From positions 14,061,089 through 14,125,088 of the forward strand of contig CM030847.1 of the NCBI GenBank assembly GCA_018105865.1: a stretch of DNA of 64,000 nucleotides. The letters run 5' to 3'. This DNA is from Metaphire vulgaris (Eukaryota; Annelida; Clitellata; Crassiclitellata; Megascolecidae). Below the pieces are notes generated by a model, which was given only the letters and a program-made list of their open reading frames with translations, was not told the origin of the DNA and made no database searches. Both the position numbers and the translations under genes were made by a program. The number at the start of each line of letters is the position of its first letter. The first letter of the stretch is position 1. Below are positions 24,641 through 50,720 of this stretch, piece after piece.

Positions 24641-25191
24641 TGCAGATTGAATGTTTTTCGAATCTTAAAATTTTTGAATTAGTTTTTTTTGTAATAATTC
24701 GAAACTGTCTGCGAAAAATATTGTATCTTTCTATAATTTTTAAATTATTTTGTTCTGGCTTAAGTCGGTATATTTTTCCTTATTCTATTTTTGCTATTTG
24801 TTTTTATAACTTGACTAGTTATGTTTGATCTGCTATTATCGTCCGCTTATTGTCATTGATTTATTATTTATGGCAGGCTTTCTTTTCTTTTCTTTCCTTA
24901 AATTATAATTAATTATTGTTTCCAAACTAATATCAGTTGGCACTATTCAGCTCCTGCTGAGCTTGTGATTTGCTGCATAAGCTGAATAAAACCTTTGCTT
25001 TCTTTACATCTTGATTAGTTCTTGCCTGCTTTTGACATGATGAGATCAATACCATTATTATTTGCATTATTCCTGTTTCTTGCGAGCTGTCGCCTAAATT
25101 GGAATCATTCTACATATGTTTTTGATTATGGATATGTCAGAGTTTTGAATTCTGGTTGTTGTCTATTCAAAAACCTTGCTTCCTTCAATCT
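24641..25191. other. Unassigned segment between LINE 5' end and its insertion border
   Basis: About 550 bp lying between the LINE's endonuclease end and the resumed host MITE. Plus-strand features include AATAAAACC near 24986 and a weak hydrophobic frame at 25040-25100. It could be LINE 5' sequence inverted by twin priming, a co-inserted sequence, or an older element. I cannot tell which. Confidence 0.4.
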
Positions 25192-25596
25192 ATTGTCTAT
25201 GGATATGTCCATATCTTTGTGGATATAGGCTACATCAAGTCTAATCCGTTTAGACGATCGTCTTCCTTTGACCTTTGAAGACGCTTTTTGGTGGGCAGGT
25301 GGGGGGATGCATCACCAACGCGGAACCGCCCCTGCCAACCACGATGCCAAGATTTAGATCCAGCCACTGACGTTCGGCCAAAAGTAGCAGTTGTAGCGTC
25401 CTAAATATAGGCTCTTAGACTATCCGCACCCGATTCGAATCGCTTATTGAAACTCGTCAGTGCAAAGAATTCACTCTACATGAACCAATCACAACCACCC
25501 GCAGCCATGCCATTATAGCAACAGGCAGGAATTGATATCAGTCACATTGTGTGTCGTGACTACTACTTAAATTTATTCCACTTTCAACACATTAAT

Positions 25597-26122
25597 CAGG
25601 GGTGGCCAACCTTTTGCTACAAGCGGGCCATTATAAATTTTGATCAGCAAGAGGGCCACATTTTTGGTGCTTTTTGCAAATCATTCTTTTCAACATTCGT
25701 AGGCTAGTCACTGCACTGACTGCAGTCATGTACCGGTAGTAACTGGTAAGTTATAATTAAACAGCAGTTTAAAGTAGTTTACTATTTTGCTAAATTAGGC
25801 TAAGCACAGGAACTAAAAGTCTTACTTATGAATCAATATTATATGCATAAATAGGACCAACCAAATTTATTTAAAAAGTTGTCCCAAAGGCCCCAATCAA
25901 CAGCCTGTGGGCAGTATTTTATCCAGACTCCAGGCCTTGGGAGGGGCAAAGTGACTTGGTGGCTGGAGGGGAAGAGGCAAGGTTCAATGCAAATTTTTTT
26001 AAAGTACTGGAATTTTTTGGGAGGGGGAAATTTTGAGGTTTTGGGGAGGGGAAATCTCCCCCTAACAGGCCTGGATAAACACTGCCCCAGCGAGCACGCG
26101 GCCCGCCGGTTGACCACCCCTG
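25597..26122. mobile_element. hAT-type element (CAGGGGTGGCCAACC)
   Basis: The ends CAGGGGTGGCCAACC and GGTTGACCACCCCTG are inverted repeats, and GCGGGCC/GGCCCGC words lie subterminally. Flanks ACATTAAT and CACTAATG are similar but not exact. A MITE is nested at 25912-26084. Confidence 0.75.
25912..26084. mobile_element. hAT-type MITE nested in 25597-26122
   Basis: The ends CAGTATTTTATCCAGACTCC and CAGGCCTGGATAAACACTG are inverted repeats. G-run interior. A decayed sister lies at 16484-16622. Confidence 0.72.
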
Positions 26123-27541
26123 CACTAATGATCAGATAGCAGCATCATGACAATGGACGTGTCTGCTACAGCTAGAGCACTTATGTGCCAATATTTCTAC
26201 AGTATTTTGATTCTTACTGGTTTTTAATTTGTCATTTTCGTGGCCTATTTGAGGGTCTGATTAAGCCTTTAGAAAGTAAGATTCCTTTGAAAACACGAAC
26301 GAAGATGCTGTGGTCAAGAAGCATGCTGTGAATGTCATAGGGTTAAGGCATGGTTACTCTGATGGGCAGCAGAGTGTAAGAGACCCCAATTAACCACTCA
26401 CAATAGTCAATAGGCAACCACAACTGGTCACAATGTGTACATGTACTCTACTACAATCAAGCCTCATAATGTCATATTCAACAGACTGCTCCAGCTGTGT
26501 AACATTGAGTAAAGTCTAAAGTATCGACTCAACAGGAGTGGTCATATTAAACAGGGTTGATTATTATATTATATTTGATCACATTAACCAGTGGGGCCAG
26601 GACAATAACAACATTAAGAGATAATGAATTTATACATTTAAATATTACACTGGAAAAGAGAAGATTATAGCACAATGACCAGAAATTGTTTAATTTCAGC
26701 TTTTTTATAAATTAATTCAGAAGCAAAACAAATCCTTCTCCTCTACGTAAAACAAGCATAGAGTAACTGCATTATCATTACCGATATCCATTATTCTCTT
26801 GCATTGATCAGAGGTACTATTACAATATATATACTTGAATCCATCTTCAGCAAACATGCACAATCAAATTCTGTAACTACAGTAGTCTCAACTTTAATAC
26901 CTTCTTAAGTTAAAACAAACATATCGTTTAAAAACACATTCTTCTAAGAAATAGGCATAATGAGAAGTCAATCATAAATTCCCATTACCAACATTCATGT
27001 ACAGCATTCACATTGTGCGAGGAAAATCAATTAAGAAAATCGCTAAACATTAATGAAATATATATATATATATACACTTACACAAGTCTATGAAAGCAAT
27101 GGTTTAAAGCCACAAGTAACACAAGTAAGCCCAATCACCTCGGCTGGCAATACTACTGCCAACTGTGAAAAGCTTCATCTCACGGCACTGAAACCAATCA
27201 CCAGCATGCAAACAGATATTCTAAACTCATTTTTAACTAGAATTGGGATAACAGTAATACTAATTATTTATCTATGATTATTATACACAAGTGACAATGA
27301 AGGTGAATTGACATAAATCTGGTCAAAATTGACTTATCTCCCTCAAGTCAACTTGACAGTCGAGTCTTGTCTGCCATTTTGTATTTAGTTTTTAGTAACA
27401 ATTCTAATACAATTGCTAAACCGTAGAGCCATTGACAATAGTGCAAACAACTTTCGCTTAATTTGTTTAAGTGAGAATCAACTTTGCTTTGCTGGGTGTA
27501 CAGCACATGCCATGCTCAACAGATGGCACACAAATGCAGAG
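26123..27541. other. Intergenic AT-rich DNA, 3' of HIPK
   Basis: No gene or mobile feature is supported beyond a short AT run at 27059-27074. The HIPK 3' UTR may extend into the region to the right of this, but I could not place its poly(A) site. Confidence 0.5.
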
Positions 27542-27693
27542 CAGTGTTTAATCTAGGCTCCTGGGGGAACTGACAAAGCCGGGGGGAGGGAGGGGGATTC
27601 TGCTAGAGGGCTGCTGTTAGTTGAAGTAGTATGCCAAAATTTCCGGGGGGGGAAGGTCAATTTCCCCCCGGAAACGGCCTAGATTAAACCCTG
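27542..27693. mobile_element. hAT-type MITE, TSD ATGCAGAG
   Basis: The ends CAGTGTTTAATCTAGGC and GCCTAGATTAAACCCTG are flanked by exact ATGCAGAG (27534-27541, 27694-27701). The interior has GGGGGG and CCCCCGGAAA runs as at 1919-2097. Confidence 0.88.
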
Positions 27694-27989
27694 ATGCAGA
27701 GACACATAACCTAATCCTCTGTAAAGAAGTGTCACACACTCAGCCATTGAAATTGCTCTAGACCATTGTAACACTCTTATGCAAAGAGGAAAAGAGATAA
27801 AACACCAAAAGCTTTTCATGAACAAGAGCAAAGAATATCATCTAGGCATAAATAAGGCAGTGAGAAAAACAGCAGAACTAATCAACATCTACTGCTCCAA
27901 TAAGAAGTATATACACAGAATCCAATTTTACAATTTACTCAACTCCAATGCAAGATAAGCCTTTTGCTCAAGAAGGTGTATATGGCCCT

Positions 27990-28066
27990 TTTGCGCCATC
28001 GGCTGATGCACTGGGCATTATTATAGAGGCGCCATAGAAGTTGATTGATTGATTGATCAATAAATG
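27990..28066 (+). mobile_element. LINE 3' tail (same family as 22.2-24.6 kb)
   Basis: CATCGGCTGATGCACTGGGC then GGCGCCATAGAAGTTGATTG and (ATTG)n. It is a severely 5'-truncated insertion containing only the 3' end. Confidence 0.75.
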
Positions 28067-28622
28067 CCACAATGTCTATTACATAATGTTATATGGAGAG
28101 TAAAAACTTGCACTGCGATGTAAAGACTGCTTCACAATATATAAACACTGGTGAAAAATGAAAGATAAATAAACTGCAAGTCTGTCAGTAGAATTGACCC
28201 TTAGACCCATGGAAATACAACGGGGAACCAACACAGTCAATTAGTAAATATCTTCACTAGCAACAGCCTCAAAATCCTGCCCAAAGCACCTTGTCAACGT
28301 CATCATCATCACAATGGAAGTTCAACATTTTCTTTAAAACACTCATTGTGAAGCACAGATCCACCTTTAGAACAAACATTGAACTTAAAAATCCACCATC
28401 AAAATCCTTTAGTCGCCAATCCTCGGGCAAAGTCAGTGAACTGCTCTGACAAAAACCACTAACCAGACTATCGGTCTAAAATGCAGAATAAACGAATGGC
28501 ATGAAGTGAAGTCAAAAGTCGACATTAGCAACACGACATAATCTACGTCAGCTATGACTTCGACAAAAGCGTCTCAACTACCGAACAACTAAACTGCAGC
28601 CGAGGTGTCGTCCGACGACGAA

Positions 28623-45269
<16,647 letters not shown>

Positions 45270-45659
45270 TTAAAAGTATTAAATGCAAATTATTAATTGG
45301 AAAATTTCATTTTGGAGAATACCATGTACACTGTACAGCCAAAAGAACATAGAAATCAGTAGGGCCCGATAAAAGAAATCGAATCAGAGCTCTCACTATA
45401 AGTCAGAATGCTGGGAGTAGAGACTGAGACACTCTAGAAATATAATGAGAACCAGAGACACTCTAGAAAACGCCATTTCTGGTCATAATTTTATGTTAAT
45501 CTTTCGACAAAAACATTCCTTTAACCCTCAACAGCACACCTGGTAAAGTTGTAAATTTACTGGTGAAAAATTTTAGCAGGAAAAAATAAAGTTAACAGTT
45601 AACCGGTCCTAAGAGCAAAGACTGGTCCTTTTAACTTTGACCGGTTTACCGTAATTTCA

Positions 45660-45800
45660 ATTTGAAAACATCAAAACGCTTTGTTGTAGCCACGCAGGAT
45701 GCCGGCATAGGCGCCGGTGGCATCAAAGCGCTTTGATGTAGCCGCACATGACGCCGGGATAGGCGCCGGCGGCATAAAAGCGCTTTGATGTTGGCACAAC
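45660..45800. repeat. Tandem repeat with GGCATAGGCGCCGG core
   Basis: Two and a half units of about 58 bp, containing CAAAxCGCTTTGxTGTAGCC, ATGCCGGCATAGGCGCCGG and GGCATxAAAGCGCTTTGATG. Flanked on both sides by AACCGGT words (45600-45645, 45820-45900) in inverted orientation, suggesting an element built on palindromes. Confidence 0.65.
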
Positions 45801-46359
45801 ACCAGACTGCCGCTAACGAGCGATTAACCGGTCTTTTTTTGAACGGTTAACTGGTTCTTCAAAATCAGCGGTCTTAACAACCTTATTAAAAAAACTGGTT
45901 AAAAACCAGTAAAATGTAAATGTAATAGATAATTAGTTTATGACCCGAAATATCATATAATATATGGCTAAATTAGGATTGAGATTCTATGGTAGGTTAG
46001 CAACAATCTGTTTGTTGTGAACTTCAGCATTTACTAACAAAACAGACATTGATTAACTCATGTTGTAATAGAACTGTGTTTTGAGAACTGAATTAGTGTC
46101 ATTATTTACCATCACTAACCTAGAGAGTATCGATGAAATTAAGTTAGAAAAGAAGGACTGTTTAACGTTGATTTAATGGCCGCTATTCTTGACGTTGAAT
46201 AGGTTGTTAGAGCCCATTACAGTGGGACAGTTATTGTTGAGATTGAGTATATTGCTAAGATTAAAAGATGTATTTTTGGTAAAGTTGTTATAGTAAAAAT
46301 AGTTAATGATATTCGCACGCCAAAATGATTTCCCCTAGACAATTGAAGCTAATATTTAA

Positions 46360-46530
46360 GTGACATAAGGCGGCAGGTCATTTCGAGACATTGCCAGATC
46401 GGTTCCGAAAACAACTGAAAACACATTTGTTTAACATATCATTTTTGTAAAGCGCTTTTGACTTAGGCCCTTTTAGCTTTGCTTACGGTGCTCTAGAAAT
46501 CGTCCTGTATAATAATAATAATAATAACAA
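46360..46530 (+). mobile_element. LINE 3' end, ATA tail
   Basis: A short plus frame reads FRKQLKTHLFNISFL, the CR1-type C-terminal motif, followed by TAAAGCGCTTTTGACTTAGG, GTGCTCTAGAAATCG and (ATA)n. Confidence 0.65.
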
Positions 46531-46561
46531 CAACAACAATGCATATTAATATAATAACATA

Positions 46562-46736
46562 CAGTAGAACCTCGTTATATCGAACTCGCTTATATCGAAA
46601 TCACGTTTATATCGAAGCTTGAGCGCTGATCCCGCCAAAACAGTGTTAATGATACAGGAATCGGATATATCGAGCCTCGGATATATCGAAGTATTTATCA
46701 CGGTCCCTTGAACTTCGATATAACGAGGTTCTACTG
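46562..46736. mobile_element. pogo/Tigger-like MITE
   Basis: The ends CAGTAGAACCTCGTTATATC and GATATAACGAGGTTCTACTG are perfect inverted repeats of 20 bp or more with TA at each flank. The interior is rich in TATATCGA. 175 bp. Confidence 0.88.
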
Positions 46737-47407
46737 TATATAGAAGTATGATGCCACTTTTGACAATTGCTGGCTTGTCAGTTTGGTTTGCAGTGTTTAA
46801 TAATACTGTTTAAAGCAGTGTAGACAACAGTAACGAGTGTCAGCAACAACAAAATGGTTACAAAATACAACTACAAAATTAAGTCGCTGATCAGTTGTTG
46901 TCAGTGTTGATCTCTTGAATTTTGAGTCAGAATATATAAAATATATAAATTTAGTGCATTTTAAAATAGTTATATGGCGCTGTCATTATTTAAATTGGGT
47001 GATGTGTTGTTTGAACTAAAATAAAGTTTAAAGTTACCATAAATCAGCACACATGACACAATACAGTGAAATAATTTGCAAAAATCTTGAGAAATGCTAT
47101 TACAACTATGATAGGTAATAGTAATTAATCCTAGATTCATATTCCTGAAGGCTATTTATTAGCCTTCTAGTTCTGTTTGATTCTACATTGTTGCCATCTT
47201 CTGAATAAAACTTAAAAGAACATTCAACATAACTGATATGTATTGCATGTGTTGTGCTGAAAGCATTAACCAAAATGGACTAAAAAATATTTTTGACATT
47301 CAAAAATATTTGTTACACTGGTAAAAAAAATCCAGTTGGTAAAAAATAAAAATTGATTTTTACCCGTAAACCGGAATTTTTACCGGTTAAAAATCCACTT
47401 TACAACA

Positions 47408-47606
47408 CACTAACACCTGGGGTCCATTGGACCCAACGTCACCTTTATTATGGTATAACCTCAGTACTAAAAATAACTGTGTGAAATACTTTTAGGACAT
47501 TGTGACCTACCATGTCACAAATCAGTACATATTATAACTTTAATTGGTGGCCTATGGATCACTCAGAAATTTTATAAAATGTCTTTGGGGTCCAATGGAC
47601 CCCAGC
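47408..47606. mobile_element. Short inverted-repeat element (GGGTCCATTGGACCC)
   Basis: CTGGGGTCCATTGGACCC at the left and GGGTCCAATGGACCCCAG at the right are near-perfect inverted repeats, each itself palindromic. 199 bp; superfamily not assigned. Confidence 0.65.
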
Positions 47607-48950
47607 AAAATTAATTATTTAAGTGAGTCTCAATTTTATTCATATTTACCGTAATGTCTTGAAAATCGCATAAATATTTGAAAGCTGATAAACAAGAGAT
47701 TTTCAGAGAAAATTAAATATGCCTAAAATTTCTAACACAACAAAGCAATTTCACTATCAGAAATTCTGTTTAGATAATGCAAACAATAATCCAAAATTAT
47801 TCTTCAGGAGATTTTCAAACACCACAAAGCAAAAGAGAGAAACAAATTAACTATTTTTTTATATTTGAAAAGCTTCATATTTCTGGCAACACTGCCAAAT
47901 GAGTTGTAGCATTTACATCAAGTAAAGATTGCAATTAAATATGATCACAGCCAATTATCATAGAATGACCATTAGACAGACTGCTCCGTGTCCATTATTC
48001 CATAATTCCAAAGAGTAATTCTACCAACTGTTCCGCATGAAAATAAACAGTAGAATTCCTAATTGCAACAAATAAAAAGCTCAATCATTATCAAAATACA
48101 TTCTCGACCTATTTACAATCACTTTCATTCAACAGACTCCATAGTCTGCCTCAGATTCTCACTCAAATCTCTGGAATTGATTTGATCTTCTGCAAATGGT
48201 CTTCGGTATAATCGATTAATACCTTCTGCGTATTAGAGCTAAAGCTATAGAATTGCTTAATTTTTTAATTAGTTATCTAAATATAGCTATAGTCTCCCAT
48301 AAAAATTAATGACGCACGTACGATAAAACTACGAATCAGCCAATTATATGCCACTGAAAGATATTCAGAGCGATTGGCATCGTTATTCACTATAATCTCT
48401 TCAATCAAAGCAGAGAATCGCTTTAACCGAAGACAAAATCTTCCACAGAAGCCCTTTACGAGGTCTCAGGTCCTCGGTCACAGACAGTGACAAAAAAACC
48501 ACAAATTAAGATAAAACTTCAGTCACAAAATAAACAATTCAAAACAAAAATAACGGTTTCAGTCATTATCTTTCATCTGTCGGCCAAAAAACTAATTTAT
48601 TTTCTCGATTAAAACACAAATAAGAAATAAAAGAAAACCTTTTTCTTGTTAAGTCGCAAATTTTCTCCCATTAGACGACGACGACGACGCCATCTTTGTC
48701 TGAATGAAAATTTATGTTGCGCATCTATCAGACGGCGGAGAGTTCAACATAAACCAATCATTCACGAATCTTCTTTAGAGCACACTTTGCATTTATCATC
48801 AGATGATGGTCGCTTGACAGTTAAACCAGCAGCCGTAAATTATGTCCTTATAGTTCGTGGCTAAAAAATTCTTAGGTCAGCCTAAAGTAGGCTAGCTAGT
48901 GCTAAGTTCTACAGTTATATTACATTTAAGCGCCTATAGGTATAAAGCAT

Positions 48951-49610
48951 CGAAGTCCGTGGTCGCCTTTCCTGTGCTTTCCCATTCATCTTTCCGTACT
49001 GCTTTTGAAAGAGCTACAGAAATTAACGAGATTTTGCTTACTTACTACCACTCTAGCGCGTAACCCACTCTGCCATCTTCCGCCCCGAGGATAATGCCTT
49101 CTTCTTCCTCCTCCTCCTCCTCCTCCTCCTCCTCCTCCTCCTCCTCCTCTTCCTCCTCTTCCTCTTCTTCTCCTCCTTTTTATTTTTCTTCTTCTTCTTC
49201 TTCTCCTCCTCCTCCTCCTCCTCCTCCTCTTCCTCTTCTTCTTCTTCTTCTTCTTCTTCTTCTTCTTCTTCTTCTTCTTCTTCTTCTTCTTCTTCTTCCT
49301 CTTCAGATGCTCTGTCCAAAGACAGGTTCCATACTCCAGCGTCGCCACTCCTCTCTATCTTGAGCTTTTATCTTCAGGGCTGAATACTTGTTTTTCCTCG
49401 TAGTGTCGAACATCCACTCCAGCATCGATGTTCTTGGTCGCCCTTTCTGTGTTTTCCCATTCATCTTTCCTTCTAGTACTTCTCTTAGTAGGTTTGATTC
49501 TTCTATCAGAACATGACATATCTACTTCTTTTGTCTTGTACAGAATATAGTGTTAATTATAGGCCGTTCTTCTCTTTTATTTTCTTCCAGACATCTTCGT
49601 TTGTTATTTT
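48951..49610 (-). mobile_element. RTE-like LINE fragments with CTC/CTT microsatellite
   Basis: 49340-49610 (minus) reads KMNGKTQKGRPRTSMLEWMF then KYSALKIKAQDREEW. A shorter copy of the same region lies at 48955-49012. Between them is a pyrimidine tract of CTC and CTT triplets at about 49096-49302. Long poly-Ser, poly-Glu and poly-Arg frames across the tract are artefacts of the repeat. Confidence 0.75.
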
Positions 49611-49725
49611 GTGTATCCTAAGCCTCTATATATAATTATAAAGACTTAAGTCACGTCATAGATTGGTTAGGATATTGCAAAAATAATATAAATATCGGAA
49701 TAATCGAATGTCATGTCAATCAATC

Positions 49726-49925
49726 AACTTTTATAGCGCCACTATATTAATTCCCAGGGCATCAGTCGATGGCGCACCACATCCAAATAGCATTAGAGCC
49801 AGGTCAAGCCAGAGGATCAGTCGGAAACGGCGGGAGAGCAATCTAAGGGGTTAATTATTAAAGGGATAAGCCAAGTCAAACAGATGTGTTTTAAAACCAG
49901 ATCTGAAAGATGTTAAATTGAGCCA
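49726..49925 (-). mobile_element. CR1-group-like LINE 3' fragment
   Basis: About 200 bp matching 22247-22450: (AATC) tail, ACTTTTATAGCGCCACTAT, CCCAGGGCATCAGTCGATGG, and CTAAGGGGxxAxGGGATAAGCC. Same family, same orientation as the 22-kb copy, 5' truncated. Confidence 0.8.
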
Positions 49926-50087
49926 TGTATACAGTTACTGACTGTCTCATGACTGATAAAGCGTAAAAACCGAAATTATCAGCGTCATTGACTCGTTTGA
50001 CGAGTGCGTCAGTGCTCTACCAGTCTACCTAAGAAATCTGATAATTCCACAACAACCTGGATCTACTAGATCCTCTTCTCATGTAAC

Positions 50088-50474
50088 TCTCCTTCGACCT
50101 CTGAATCAATCATCTCTCAAAATTTGCAATCGTGCTTTTTCATATGCGGCACCTGAGCTTTGGAACTCAATTCCAATATCCCTTCGCTGTCTACATCAAA
50201 GCCAAATAACAAACTCTGAGTCACAATTTTCTCCCCTTCTTGCAACATCTCCTCATGTTTTTCTTTCTAAACTAAAATCATTTCTCTTTATAAAATCATT
50301 TCCTCCATAGCTATAGCATCCTGCCCACTTGCCCTTTTGATTAAATGACCCGGCATGAATGACCCACCTTTGGCTATAGCTACTTCATTTGAGATTGAGC
50401 GCGTAGGAATAAGGAGCTACTTCGGTGCATCTTTTGAAAGCGCTTTAGAAATTAACGAGATTTTACTTACTTAC
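50088..50474 (+). mobile_element. LINE 3' end immediately upstream of nicotinamidase
   Basis: Plus frame with ELWNSIPISLRCLHQSQITN-like and SKLKSFLFIKSFPP-stop motifs, then GAAAGCGCTTTAGAAATTAA and ACTTACTTAC at its end. It ends about 107 bp before the nicotinamidase ATG. Confidence 0.72.
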
Positions 50475-50580
50475 TTTTACTTACTCACTGCATGTCACAT
50501 GATGAAGTGCCGTGGTGCATAGAGTACTGAGTTGGTGCCGTTGACCGTCTACTGTGAGTGCAGGTCTCAGTGGCAACAAG

Positions 50581-50720
50581 ATGGCGGAGTGGAATGGCGT
50601 CGTTGGATGGTTTCTGTCGAGCTGCGATCCATTGAATTTCTTCGATCGAATCAAGAAGAACAAAGCGGCCATCCACTCCGTTCGCCTCGACGAATGCTTC
50701 GCCCATTTCGACTGCGATCG
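50581..50720 (+). CDS. Nicotinamidase exon 1
   Basis: 140 bp from ATG in the context CAACAAGATGGCGGAGTGG, which overlaps an AAGATGGCGG word like YY1 sites at housekeeping starts. It encodes MAEWNGVVGWFLSSCDPLNF to FAHFDCD(R). The donor CG|GTCGGT is non-consensus at +3 to +5, but joining to exon 2 makes a perfect EF-hand loop. Confidence 0.88.

Larger units (their letters stand above)
22115..25339. mobile_element. hAT-type MITE copy split by a 2.9-kb LINE insertion
   Basis: Sequence at 22115-22246 and 25192-25339 matches, in reverse, two adjacent halves of the MITE at 5513-5886. The halves meet at GACATTGTC / ATTGTCTATGG. The right terminus is GCGGAACCGCCCCTG. ATTGTC is repeated at both sides of the intervening LINE, consistent with its target duplication. 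Confidence 0.72.

Noticed and set aside
48986..49363. Poly-Ser, poly-Glu and poly-Arg frames
   Set aside because: All three are translations of one CTC/CTT microsatellite.
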